Below, piece after piece: positions 33,436 to 45,357 of a stretch of DNA of 64,000 nucleotides (its first letter is position 1; each line of letters starts with the position of its first letter). The position numbers and the translations under genes are program-made. The DNA comes from Riptortus pedestris (Eukaryota; Arthropoda; Insecta; Hemiptera; Alydidae): NCBI GenBank assembly GCA_019009955.1, contig CM032230.1, positions 109,651,001-109,715,000 on the forward strand. Direction: 5' to 3'. The notes under the pieces are model-generated. The model saw only the letters and a program-made list of their open reading frames with translations. It was not told where the DNA came from and ran no database searches.

Positions 33436-34294
33436 GTTGAGTAAAAGATCTTTTCATTTGGTGTAGATGACTACTTTTTGATATCCTACTTACTTACAGC
33501 TAAAATTCCTGACACTCAACATCTGAACCTCTGGTATATAAATCACATGCCAATTTTATGTAAGTCAACTAACTATATCCGTAATAAAAATTCTATACAT
33601 TGTAATTCGTTTATAAATTTGTTTTGGAGTGTATTTCCGAAAAGAGAGAAAACAGACTGAAAAGAGGAATGGAGAAGATTAAATGGCCGCCCACTGATTT
33701 ATGGCTGAATTATTCCGAGCTATGGACACCCACTTGTATCTATTATGCAGTTGGGGAAAGTAGCATTTTTCCATTACAAATCTCTGCCCCAAACGAAAAT
33801 ATTCTAAACATCAACCGCAATTACACTAGTCGCGGTTTTGTGTTGGAAATCTACGAATTGCCTTTTAAAAACAGGAACTACTGTTGGCAACTAGTTTGTT
33901 CCACTACCATCTTGATTAGTCCACTCCGATAAGATTATAAAATAATAGCAAAGGGTCGAATTTTGTACTCCACCTTCTACTCAACTTAACAAAGTTATAT
34001 TGAGAGTTAACGAATTATTTTGACTCGGAGAAGGTAGAAATTCGAAATTTGGCCCCTTTTTTTTCCGGGTCATAAACTATAATAGACTATTACCACTTAG
34101 TCGTTGAGTAGAAAGGATTTTTTATGTTATTTGGGGAAGGATAATCAACTTTTAAAATAATCTATCAGTTGTTGGTTAGCCGTTGACTTTTGTGATTGTA
34201 CAGGATGGTTGGCTGCAGGATATACAAATTCTTAATTCTTCAAAGAGTTGAGTTTATTTAATATGAAGAAGGTTTCGTGAATCAACGTGTAATT
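33436..34294. other. Unassigned; 102-codon open frame
   Basis: The longest plus-strand frame not in a repeat (33624-33932) crosses this stretch. The protein has no recognisable domain, signal peptide or membrane segment. The first part of the sequence is of mixed complexity. I treat it as non-coding. Confidence 0.35.
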
Positions 34295-34456
34295 TTCGCG
34301 TAGCGCAGTAGTTATTTTTTCTCCCTGCTCCTCCTCAACTAAAATTGCTCTGAAGAAGGGAACTATTGGTGCCCGAAACTGTCAGCATATTTAATAAGCG
34401 CCTCCATTTGAAAGATTGAGAATTTTTATAGCCAATACCCAGCTATACAATCAAGT
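34295..34456 (+). mobile_element. Retroelement end with hammerhead-like core, copy 2
   Basis: Matches the outer parts of 25728-26215 without the 335-bp middle. Core at 34344-34388: TTGCT, CTGAAGA, a GGGAACTATTGGTGCCC stem-loop, GAAAC, TGTC, AGCA. TGCT and AGCA can pair as helix I, GGG/CCC as helix II. The extra A after CTGAAGA departs from a canonical hammerhead. Element class is probably Penelope-like or a LINE. Confidence 0.6.
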
Positions 34457-34932
34457 TTAAAAATATATTTTAATATGTTTCTCCAGTAGAGGGTTTTGTG
34501 TTTCATTCACATAGTAACGTATACTTAAGATTGTTTACTGTAGTTGTTTCAGATGTTATCTACTGTTAATAAGGATGTCTGAACCCAGAATAAAGAACTC
34601 TTTTTTTTTTTTTTAATGAAAAAATGTCATATTTTGGTGGGAGTTGGAAACCAGATAAATCGTAAGCAGTTATTTTTATAGGAGAGTTGAATGCCCATCC
34701 CTACATATATTTTTTTTCTTATTTGGAAATCAAATTATTGTACATTTACACTTTGATGATATAGTTGATTTGTTTTTGTAAAATATATAAGTACATTTGA
34801 ACGGATACAGAATATATTTGTCTCCTGAACAGTAGCGAAAAGTTACTCTTAATTTATAGTTATTGTAAAATATGAACTTAATAATGTTTTACAATTAGAA
34901 ATAATTTGTCTGATCAATCTGATAATTTATAC
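34457..34932. other. Unassigned AT-rich sequence
   Basis: Includes a 16-base T run near 34601. No other feature is seen. Confidence 0.4.
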
Positions 34933-35292
34933 GTATGGGGGGGTTTACTGAGGACCGAAAAGTAACAATTGATAATATCTCCGTTATCATGCGTTTGATA
35001 GAAAAATTGTATAGAACAAATTTTATCGCTAAAACAATGTACTATAAATCTTGTTATATACATTTATTCAATATCTTTATTATTAACGGAGATAGTTGCA
35101 TTTTTTTTAGGTTTCGGCCTTCAGGAAACCCCCCACTCCTGCTCCTGTTATATTAACAATGAGCTGTTATATTATGAAGCCCTTTCTTTGAAGCCCAAAT
35201 ACCAAATAATGTTCTCATTGAGCTTTTACGTTTTAAGATAACTCCAAATACGTGGCACACGTGAGAAATCTGCTTACTTAACGCTGCTTCCT
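34933..35292 (+). mobile_element. HINE, module A, left half missing
   Basis: Starts in the G-run zone (GGGGGGGTTTACTGAGGACC appears twice-used: G-run then core), with ATCTCCGTTATCATGCG, ACCCCCCACTCCTGCTCC-like module A and GTGAGAAATCTGCTTACTTA. The final hairpin is lost after AACGCTGC. Confidence 0.78.
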
Positions 35293-35394
35293 ACAAATTC
35301 TCATTTCTCATTTATGCATTGCTCTAAAACGGGTTAATTTTAAAAAGTGTGTCAATTAAAACTGAGTGAAAATAAATGTGTTAGTCAAAAAACG

Positions 35395-35620
35395 GTTGAG
35401 GGGGTAATAACGAACGGAGAAGGAAAAGAAGACCGAGAGAGTATGGTGGTATAACGGTCTGACCCAAGAGAAGTATCCGCTAAGGAAGGCACGCTGAATG
35501 GAAGTACTCAGAGAGCCAGTGAGCTGGTCAGCGTTCACTCTCCCTCCCAGTCACCGTCCTACAGGAATCCTAGTTCCTCCCGCTTAGGCTAAAGATTCGT
35601 TCTCGCCACTGTGAACGGGT
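35395..35620. other. GC-richer island, purine-rich then pyrimidine-rich
   Basis: Purine-rich at 35395-35470 (GGAGAAGGAAAAGAAGACCG), pyrimidine-rich at 35535-35590 (TCACTCTCCCTCCCAGTCAC). It lies between two HINE copies. No domain is recognised. Confidence 0.4.
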
Positions 35621-35643
35621 TAACAGAACCCATCACTCTTTTT

Positions 35644-36212
35644 AGCAGATTTCCCTTAAGGTCGTACTCATGACGCGATTTTCGAAATTTTTCTTCAAAT
35701 GTCCATCGATCCTACCTTGGAGATGACGAAAATGAGGTCCGTTCAAAACTGTATATATTTGTCTGTTACCGCTCTAGCGGTCGCAATTTTTGTCTTATTG
35801 TTACCAAACTTGATATATAATCGTTTTATGCAAAAAGAAAGATCAAGTCCGTTAACGGTTGAAATCGGACCAGGGGGAGAGAGGGTTTAGAGGAGAAAAT
35901 TTGGAAAATTATTAATATATCCGTTATTATGCTTCGGATCGAAAATTTGTATAGAACCAATCTTATTGCAAATGTAATGTTCTACAAATGTTGTTATGTA
36001 CATTTTTTCACTATCTTTATTATTAACTGAGATATTTGTATATTTTAGTTTTCGGTCTTCAGTAATGCCCCACTCCTACTCATCTCATATTTACTATATT
36101 CTATTATGTTATAAAGCACTTTATTTGAACCTTAAATACCTAATATTGTTCTCATTGAACTTTTAAGATTTGAGATAAATGCAAATACAATTGCAGCACC
36201 TGCGCGACGGAC
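35644..36212 (+). mobile_element. HINE, module A, near full length
   Basis: Left end AGCAGATTTCCCTTAAGG, GTACTCATGACGCGATTTTC, then TATATATTTGTCTG in place of a long array, CCGCTCTAGCGGTCGCAAT, AGGGGGAGAGAGG and module A. The CTGCTTAG block at the right is deleted, and the hairpin (TTGCAGCACCTGCGC) and GACGGAC follow ATGCAAATACA directly. Confidence 0.88.
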
Positions 36213-36350
36213 TTTTTACCATTATCTATATGGATTGAAATGAAGCAAGCTACTGTTACTAAGTACCTCCATTCCGGAGGTGGAGGAAATACAAAAGCAT
36301 ATTCCTGAAAATTCAATTTCTGCAGTGCTGAAAATCGACCTGAAAGGTTA

Positions 36351-36830
36351 AAAGTCCACCGTCAGAGTCTGCGCGAACTAAGAAGATTTCCTACGTGTAC
36401 CATGTATTTGCATTATCTCAAAAAGTAAAAGTATTTGATATTTAGGCTTCAAATAAAGTGCTTCATAATATAAGAGCTTACTGTCAAAATGACATGAGTA
36501 GGAGTGGGGGTTTACGGAAGGCCGTAAACTATAAAATGCAAGCATTTCTGTTAATAATCAAGATAGTGAAAAAAAGAGTAAGCAATTACAGAAAATGTAA
36601 TTTGCATTGCGATTTGCTCTATACAGTTCGATACAACGTATAATAACAGGGAGTTTTCGAAATCCCCCCCTCTAAATCTCTTCCAACCCTAATTACATCG
36701 GTTATTAATCGAGATAATGATTAAATACACATAACAACATTTATAGAACATTACATTTTCAATACTATTGGTTCTATACAAATTTGCGATCGGACATGAT
36801 AACTGAAATATTAAGATTTTCCGAAATAAA
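36351..36830 (-). mobile_element. HINE, module A, minus arm of inverted pair
   Basis: Hairpin end at left (GTCCACCGTCAGAGTCTGCG, damaged), AAGAAGATTTCCTACGTG, then GAGTAGGAGTGGGGGTTTAC and core. After CCCCCCCTCTAAATCTC it returns to the ATTAATCGAGATAATG segment, so part of the core is present twice. It ends next to a plus-strand copy. Confidence 0.8.
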
Positions 36831-36840
36831 TATTACTCTG

Positions 36841-37313
36841 GTATAGCTCTAGCGGTCGTAATTTTTGTTTGATCGTTACCAAACTCGGTATTTAAACGTT
36901 TTATGCAAGACTAAAGATCAAGATTGTTAACGGCTAAAATCGGACCAGTCGGAGGGGAGTTTAGAGGGGGAGAATTTAGAAAATTCGAAATATCTCCGTT
37001 GTATGCGTCGGATCGAAAAAAATGTACAGTACCAATCTTTTTGCAATTGTAATTTTCTAACAATTATGTTATATACAGGTTTTCTCTGAATTCAATATGA
37101 ACCGAAATATTTTAGTTTTTGGACGTCAGTAAATCTTTAACTAAGTTAAGTCTCATGCATGTCATATTAACAAAATGCTGTTTTATGAACCATTTTAGAT
37201 GAAGTCTAAATATTAAATATTGTTCTTATTGAACTTTTAGTTCTTGAGATACATGCAAATATGTGTCGCATGAGGGAAATCTACTTAGTTAACGCAGCCC
37301 CTGCGAGACGGAC
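36841..37313 (+). mobile_element. HINE, module A, plus arm of inverted pair
   Basis: Begins exactly at the internal palindrome (AGCTCTAGCGGTCGTAAT), lacking the left end and microsatellite. It has GGAGGGGAGTTTAGAGGGG, core, module A and an intact right end: AAATCTACTTAGTTAACGC, hairpin ACGCAG-CCC-CTGCG and GAGACGGAC. Confidence 0.85.
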
Positions 37314-38027
37314 TTTTTATACATATTTTCACAATAAAAGTTTCTGATTTACACAACACACAAATTTACTATACTGAAATGACTTATGGTTAGTTTAAAT
37401 ATAACTTTTGGTTCATATTGGGCTTTGAATCAGAGAGAAACACGAGCTCGAACGTGAGATGAGATTGCCTACTTTTGTCTTGTGTGCCATTACAGAGAAA
37501 GAAATGCGTATCCACTCACTTAACAAACTCCTCCATGTTAATGTAATCGCCTTACTTCAATGTTAACGTACTTTAAGTATCAATTTTTGAATAGTTCATG
37601 AACGCAAACCATGTACCTCCTATCATCTTCTTCTGATTGATCTCTCTTGGTACGATGATTTTGTAAAATCATTGACCTACTTGGGCTCATCAGCACAATT
37701 GTCCTTCACGTTGCATTTATTGTTACGTAAGCCGTGCACTTGCAACACATAATCTGTTAGATCTATCCCAATCAATTGTCATTTTGATTCGGTTGTCAGA
37801 TTGTAATTTTACTCAACCCGCCATCCCTGAGAAGTTAGTTTCACTTCACCATAGTAAATAAAATATGTGAAGTCAGGTGCCGAGGTCAGGCTACACAAAT
37901 TGTATCAATGTATCATACACAAATTCAGTTTTTTCTCTAAAAATCAGTAACAAATATGTCAGCTACAATCGGATATGCAACTTACTTAATTTTTCAGCTA
38001 AAATAATAATATACATAGATTCTCTAT
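37314..38027. other. Unassigned sequence
   Basis: No repeat family recognised. An open frame of 118 codons beginning at 37877 runs into the next HINE and is therefore not a gene. Confidence 0.35.
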
Positions 38028-38635
38028 TAGCAGAACCCTTAAGGGATGTCAGCTATTTAGGTTGTACTCTTGGCGCGATTTTCGAAACATATCCTCAAAT
38101 GTTAATAATCCTAACTAGGCTTGACGAAAGTGAAGTTCATTCAAAATTTTATATATATGACTGTTTACGCTCAAGTGGTCGTAGTTTTTGTTTAGTGGTT
38201 ACCAAACTGGTTGGATTTAAAGGTGTTATGTAATAATAAAGATCAAGTTCGTTAACGGCTGAAATCGGGGGGGTTTAGATTTAAAGGGGAGGAATTTAAA
38301 AAAATTATTAATATCTCCGTTATTATGCGTCGGATCGAAAATTTGTATAGAACTTATATTGTTGAAAATTGAATGTTCTATAAGCGTTGTTATGTGCATT
38401 TTCTTACTACCTTGATTATTAACCGAGATAATTGCATTTTAGAGTTTACGGCCTTCAGTAAACTCCCACTCCTACTCATGTCATATTAACAATAAGCTGT
38501 TATACCATGGAGCACATTTTTTGGAGCCTAAATACCAAATATTGTTCACATTGAACATTTACTTTTTGAGATAAATGCAAATGTGTGACGCTCGTGGGAA
38601 ATCTGCTTAGTTAATGAAACCCCTGAGTGGCGGAC
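38028..38635 (+). mobile_element. HINE, module A, full length
   Basis: Left end AGCAGAACCCTTAAGGGATG, GGTTGTACTCTTGGCGCG, a TA remnant of 8 bp, CGCTCAAGTGGTCGTAG (decayed palindrome), GGGGGGGTTTAG, core, module A and GTGGGAAATCTGCTTAG. The hairpin arms are mutated (TGAAAC-CCC-TGAGTGG) before CGGAC and a T-run. Confidence 0.87.
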
Positions 38636-39098
38636 TTTTTTGGTTTAGTGAGCAATAGTGCTTGGTAGTAAAATTTTATATGAGAACGACCTAGAATTCT
38701 TTGTGTTTTGAATGTTAGGTCAATTGTGGGGTTTTTACACCCTATTTTAACCGAACAGTTAAAACTACTACAAAAAAAACATATGAGTATTAATTATTTC
38801 TGGCAGTAGGAATCGTATTTTTTGAAATTTGTTTTTCTTTTCAAACGTCTGACAGTAATAGTCTGCAGAATTTGTAGCTAAAAATCACACTGACGCTTGG
38901 TAATATGACATTTTAGTGGCATACTGACATTTTATTTGGTGCTGGATTAACGGATTTTTTTTCTTGGTTTTATTCCCATCAACTTAGGCCTGTGGCTCAG
39001 GTTATTCAGACGCTATGTGAATAAAAGAGAATGGGTTATTATTCTCATGATTGCTGGAATTCCAGTGCATGGCTCAACAAGTCTTTCTGGACCTTTTT
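38636..39098. other. Unassigned; possible degenerate SINE head
   Basis: TGTGGCTCAGGTTATTCAG near 38992 resembles a tRNA-like A box, and GCTGGAATTCCAGTGC near 39053 lies where a B box would be. Too weak to name. Confidence 0.3.
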
Positions 39099-40060
39099 AG
39101 CAGATTTCCCTTAAGGGAAATCAGCTATTGAGGTTGTACTCATGACGGAATTTTCGACATTTTTCTTCAAATGTCCATCGATCCTACCTAGTAGATGACG
39201 AAAATGAGGTCCGTTCAAAACTGTATATATATATCTATATATATATATATATATATATATATCTATATATTTGTCTGTTACCGCTCTAGCGGTCGCAATT
39301 TTTGTTTAATCCTTACCAAACTTCATATTTAAGCGTTTTATGTAAAAAGAAAGATCAAGTTCGTTAACGGCTGAAATCGGACCAGTGGGAGGGGGGGTTT
39401 AAAGGGGAGGATTTTCGAAAATTCGAAATATCTCCGTTACTATACGTCGGATCGAAAAATTATACAGAATCAATCTTATTACAAATTAAATTTACTATAA
39501 ATATTGTTATATACATTTATTCTCTATCTTGAATATTAACCGAGATATTTGCATTTTTCAGTTTTCACCAAACCGCCACTTCTACTCATGTTACGTAAAC
39601 AATACTCTGATACATAATAAATCACATTATGGGAAATTTAAATACCAAAAATTGTATTCAAGAGACCTTTATTATACGAGATACATGCAAATATGCACTG
39701 GTGACTCCCCCCCCCCCATCTTAAAGTTTTGGACTACTAAAATTTTATTGATTGAGATAACAATTATTCTGACTCATTATTAATTACACTAGTAGATATA
39801 GTAAATAGTTCTCAATAAAATTAATGTGTTATATTCTGATATATTTCAGTAATTGTTTTTCTTTCCGGTGTGAGGCGGGACCCGTTTGTTTACATTTCTA
39901 ACCTAACGCTTCCTGTCGGCAGGCTATTGAAATTGGATAAAACATTTCTTATTTCCGTTTGTATTTATTCACGGTGTTGTGTTAGCAGTATGTATATTTA
40001 TCTATTACTAAACTTCACGAGGGAAATCTGCTTAGTTTACGCAGCCCCTGCGTGACGGAC
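39099..40060 (+). mobile_element. HINE, module C, longest full copy
   Basis: 962 bp. A pristine left end with the full palindrome (ATTTCCCTTAAGGGAAAT) is followed by the TA/CTATAT array at 39224-39270, CCGCTCTAGCGGTCGCAAT, GGGAGGGGGGG and core. The right half first resembles module A (CACTTCTACTCATG), then has GAGATACATGCAAATATGC, a ten-C run and a unique segment with CGCTTCCTGTCGGCAGGC. The end is intact: GAGGGAAATCTGCTTAG, ACGCAG-CCC-CTGCGT, GACGGAC. Confidence 0.92.
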
Positions 40061-40153
40061 TTTTTGGGTTTTATGCTGCTAAATGTAATTGACTTAAAAA
40101 AAAGTCATTCACAATTTTTAAGCGAATTTGTTCTCAACGCTTCCCCAGTTATT

Positions 40154-40630
40154 AGCAGATTTCCCTTAAGGGAAAAATTTCTTCAAATGTCCATCGTTCC
40201 TACCCAGGAGATGACGAAAATGAGGTCCGTTCAAAATTATATATATATATTTGTCTGTTAACGCTCTAGCGGTCGCAATTTTTGTTTGATCTTTACCAAA
40301 CTCGGAATTTAATCGTTTTATGTAAAAAGGAAGATCAAGTTCGTTAATGGGTGAAATCGGACCAGTGGGAGGGGGGGTATAGAGAGGGGGATTTTTGAAA
40401 ATTCAAAATATCTCCGTTATTATGCGTCGGATCGAAAAATTGTATGGAATATATCTTATTGCAAATTAAAGTTACTATAAATATTGTTCTATACATTTAT
40501 TCTGTGTCTTGAATATTAACCGAGATATTTGCATTTGTATTATGCGTGTGGTCACCAGTAGGCTATGTTCGGACTTTCCACCGAGAGCTCTGGCGGCCGT
40601 TTCTATAACTATTCGTCCCTCGTGAATTTT
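40154..40630 (+). mobile_element. HINE, module B-like, right end missing
   Basis: Left end AGCAGATTTCCCTTAAGGG, with about 25 bp deleted after it, then TACCCAGGAGATGACGAAAA, a short TA array, CGCTCTAGCGGTCGCAAT, GGGAGGGGGGG and core. After ATATTTGCATTTG it has GGCGGCCGTTTCTATAACTA and TTCGTCCCTCGTG, resembling module B, and stops before the hairpin. Confidence 0.82.
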
Positions 40631-42399
40631 CAGATTTTCAGACAATTAAGTAACAAATCAAGGAAACAAACAGACTCAAGTTTGCTGCACTTGTCGTGAC
40701 AATGTAGGAACCCCTTTTTATATTCTGATCCGCAATCGAAAAGAATTATGCTATCCCTAATGTACTTTTATACACAAAATTTGTAGTTGGTCTCTACTAC
40801 TCTAGTTCGTCTTTACCTACATAAAACTTCCCAAGATGAATAATAATAAGTATTCAATAATTTGTAACTTATTATTAATATCTGAGTCATGATTTTTATT
40901 TTATTTTTAATTTTATTATTTCATTACATAAGAAAAAGCTTCATGGGTGTTATATGAGGACTATGAAGAGCTTGTGATGCCTCGCACATATTACACACAT
41001 GATTCCTGATAAATATTATGTTTTACTATTTGAAGTTATAGCCCATATGGCAGGAAGTGCTGAAATTACTGCTGCAAACTTAGTTTAGTGGTTCTGATAT
41101 GCCCGGATTGAAATTTACTGTTTCATATTACGAGAGGAAGGAACAAGAGAGGCGAGATATCCATTTTATTAGTATTTATCTAAGTTAATAAGTTGCAGGA
41201 TTTTCATCTTATACAACATCATATAATTTGTAATCATTGTTTCAGGTATGTATTAAGCTGATGATGACCTCAATTATAGTGAGTAAATATTTTATTATTA
41301 ATATTAGTTCCTGGAAAAAAAATGTTTTCTTTTTTCTTGCTAAAGAAAATTTATATTTATTTTCTTTTAACAAGAAATGGAACACCCCAGGCCAGATATT
41401 TCGCATTTTTCCAAATGTAAAATTTATAAATAAGTTTCTCTTATTGAAATAACATTTTACTTCAGTAACAATAAAAATAATATCCCACAAACTATGGGCT
41501 TACAGTATATTACAATACGACAACTTGGTTACAGATAAGTATATTTAACTCATAAGCAAAGTAACATAAAATTTACTCGTCTTTTTAAACACATTCATTT
41601 ATTGAAAAACTAATCATCAGTAGTTACTGAACAGTTATTTGCTAAACAGAATACATTTATAGTCAAAAAATAAAACTTATATAAACTTTTAAAATCTCAA
41701 TGCGAATAAATGGATGTTAATGGCGCTACATTCAAGTGGTAATCCATAAAGTTTCTGATAAATACCATCACCGATTGTTTTAATGTTTTAAATAAAAATA
41801 AATTCTGAAACTCATATGTTACTTTATTTAACATTAACATTTTCCCTCTTGAAAATCTTTTGAAATGTAATACACCCATATGCGAAGGATAACGTAGTAT
41901 GATAAAACAAAACGATGATAAAATGATGATATAATACTTAGACGGAATATAGTTAAGAAAGTGTGTGTATACATATTCGTGTTTGCTCACAAAAATAGGC
42001 GCTCGCAGAATGTGTATTAAAAACAAGTAAACTAAATGAATGTAAAAACTGTGTGAATAAAGTAATATCTAAGTAATCTTAGTTTTTGACTTGTCTTGTT
42101 TCTTTTTTTGCCACTTTATTTCATATGACTTCAATTCAAATTGCATAAAGTTTTTAATGTTTTCTATACTACAGTACCACTGCAGGATAGGAATTTAGAT
42201 CCCATGTTCCATCATAAATGATAATATATGGTATATAAGTATCTTTTTTTAACAGCATCAAATCAAATTACAATTTCTATGTTGAAAAAAAAACAGAGTA
42301 AATTAGATTAACAGTTATGTAACTATAAATAATAAAACATAAAAAAAAATAATATCAGTTCAGCTCAACTCTTAAAGATTTTAAGAAGGTAACAAAGTC
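40631..42399. other. Unassigned AT-rich sequence
   Basis: About 1.8 kb without recognised repeats. Overlapping open frames on both strands at 41237-41490 are rich in Lys, Phe and Ile, as expected in AT-rich DNA. A minus-strand frame of 109 codons (41697-42026) has no recognisable domain. Confidence 0.4.
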
Positions 42400-42600
42400 T
42401 TTTTTATTTTCAAACAATATCTGTTTATTAGATGAGCTCCACAACTTGGCGATGTCGCTCAGTATCATTTAGCATTCATTCATAAATTTAAAATGTTAAA
42501 ATAAAGAAATATGTCTACTAAGTTATTTAAAACAAAATAAAATTTAGGAAGCGATAAATTAAAACTCAGAAAATCTATAAATTTCGAGATTAGATTCTGG
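42400..42600 (-). mobile_element. LINE 3' end (12159 family)
   Basis: Minus-strand 3' end with a TATTAGATGAGCTCCACAAC, CTTGGCGATGTCGCTCAG signature close to the copy at 17147. Only the terminal 200 bp or so, without ORF2. Confidence 0.65.
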
Positions 42601-45357
42601 AATGACAATGGAATGAAGATGCTTAAGACACAAGTTTAAAAATTTATTTTACATTCTTGCTCATAAAAATACTCATACACAATAATTGCGGTTAATAGCT
42701 GTAATTACTATAACTCTGTTCTGAAGAACTATGTTTTTAATAGTCTGTCATAAAGTTTCATTGTATTTAAACTTATCATTTTTAACTACAACAGGCTACT
42801 TTCTCTTATACCTGGATTGTATCAAATAAAATTCTTATGTCCATTACATTTATTTTTCTTTTACTTAGGAGAGAGGGTTTAGTGGAACTGTCTCATTTAC
42901 CACAAAACAAAAATATCTCTATACTATGTCATAAAGTATAAACTTATCCCTGTGGCTTCTCGCAAGGATAAAATAGGCTTAAGTACAGCGTAGCTGTAGG
43001 AAAGTATTGTTATATCTAGTAGCTGACGGAGATAGATGATATGAAAAGGTCCTAGATAAAGTGGATCATGCCCAGGCTGGGGGTGAGTGGCCTCTGAAAG
43101 CGTGTATCAATCGCCTCATACTCTCTAGAAGAGCAGCTTCAATGCCGCCTCCTATAACACTATACGGCCAATAATGACAGCCAATAGGCATTTTACAAAC
43201 GAATCGTTTCGCATTGAAATAAATGACACTTTATCGGTGTAAGATGGACATGGTAAGTCGTGAAGCTCTAGAAATTCCACTTATGACATGGTATTTAGGA
43301 AAGGATCGTTCCTGTAGTTTACTCTAGACTAATGTGCACAATATTCAGGAGAGTTCTTCCATAGTCGGGCCTGTCGTTCAGTTGACAGAGTATATATATC
43401 AAGGAACACGGGTTCAACTACATAAGCATTTTTCTCTCGAATAAAAAAAAAAAATTAAATGGCTAAAATATACAGATTCCAACAATGTCCAAGTGCAAGT
43501 TGAAAAACAAATCCGCCACTGAAATAAATAGCACTCAAATTACTTTCAATTACTATCACAATATAAGTTCTTCACTTACATACCAATATTAATAATAGGG
43601 CTTGAACGTATCAATATGTTGTGTTTAGGATACACATAAGACACATCCTGATTCATTAGCGTATTGCTCAGACCCGAAAAGCTGAAAACTAATTAGTTCA
43701 AAATTTCTATTAGTGTAGAGATAGAACATAAATGTCAAACAAAAATAAATACGTTATGTACACATAGATAGAATGTTTTAGTTATATTTTTTAACGCCAA
43801 ACCCAGCGATGTCCTTTATTTTGAGTGTTCCTTCTTCTTAAAGTCCCTACTACACCAGGAAGATCCGGACATTAAATATCAAACTTAGATATTTGAACGT
43901 TTAAATATGTATTTATTTTTTTTTATTAAATTGTCAGTTGCTACTTTGATGATGAGGATTTACATCCACAATAGTCTTGAATACAGAATAACAATACATG
44001 ATCAACGCATTCTATTCGTATTCACTCAAACACGTATAATCCTAGAATATTTTGCATACAGTTTAAGTTCTAGTAATTATTTTAATCGCCTTCATTCAGT
44101 AATGTCATATTGAGAACTTCATCCAAGCATAGAGAGGCAAGGCATTCTATATGAAATATATATTTTAAAAAAATGTTACTTATTACGGGATTTAATTATA
44201 GTCAATCTGTGAGAGCATTAATAATATTATTCATGCCTATTTCCATAAGTTAACATTTTGAAAAAAATTATGATCACTGCTTCACATTATTCTATATATT
44301 GCTATTGCCTTCTCTACTCCACACTTTTTCTGAAACTGTAACAACGTTCACTGGTTGCATTTTCTGACAAACTGCTACTAGAATTCTTAAAGACATTGGT
44401 CGCATTTTATGTGGAGTTTCTGAACTTTAACTGAAACCAAGAAATAATGTACCCATGAGCCTTAACCGTCAGATTTTCCTGAAAAAAACTTGACACTAAA
44501 TTATTTTAGGGGGGAAAACTTCATGGTACTAGTATTCCTCAGGTAATAATTATAAATTATTTGTGCTTTAAAAACTCGAAGTATGTCATTTTTCTTCTGT
44601 GATGTTTTTTGAAACCTTAGTGAGTATAAATAAAATAATCCTAACATCATATTGCTTAGTACTGCTAAAGATAACTTTTGCTGCAAATAGCATTCGAGGA
44701 GATTGAAAACTGGACAGACAAAGGTTTTTCTACTGCCAATTTCTGAAGTTGACAGCAAGATCTGGTGAAAAGTTAACATGATTAAATACATATGAAGAAT
44801 TATACTACAATACATTGATTGTGCATAATCCTGGTCGAAAGTTCATCTTTTACCTTGGAAAAAAAAACAGCTTTTGCCAAATGATTCCTACGAAATAAAT
44901 TTAAATCAATTAAAAATGAATGAGACCAGTAAAACATAATATATATATCGTATTATGGTAATAATTGTATGAGCATATAATGTAAAAGAGGCCGGGTTTC
45001 ACCTGCTACTCTGGAAGATGTCGGGGCCGATGACCTGTTTGATCCACTTCTAGCTGTCTGCTAATTCCTCGTCAATTATATCCAGCCCATTCAGCTAACC
45101 TCATCATCCTTCTTATTTCAATATTTCTCCATTTGCTAAAGAAACAAATATCACCATAATTTGTTGGCTATTTTAATTAGCAATTGCAAATAAAGGGTCA
45201 TATTAATTGGGTGTTTTTTGTGTCAATACAAAATTTGACTTACTTGAATATTCTTTTATATTACAAGAGATTATATACTCTTAAATAAATGACTCAATTT
45301 CCTATAAAGAAAGGAATTGATTTTTTTAATAAATGCAGTATATTTTCAGCATTAGTT
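42601..45357. other. Repeat-poor unassigned stretch
   Basis: About 2.8 kb, the longest stretch without a HINE copy in the right half. The block 43020-43270 is unusually complex and holds Hox/Meis-like sites (see findings). At 43370-43440, TGTCGTTCAGTTGACAGAG and ACACGGGTTCAACTAC look like tRNA-like A and B boxes of an old SINE. A 104-codon minus frame at 44501 lacks a domain. The block 44990-45120 is also of higher complexity. Confidence 0.4.

Noticed and set aside
37877..38233. 118-codon plus frame
   Set aside because: Half of it is HINE left-end sequence and the start is in unrelated flanking DNA; no domain.
41697..42026. 109-codon minus frame in a repeat-poor region
   Set aside because: AT-rich composition, no domain, no neighbouring exon-like signal; length is within chance for 64 kb of both strands.
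44501..44815. 104-codon minus frame with hydrophobic start
   Set aside because: No recognisable family; hydrophobic residues are expected from T-rich codons.
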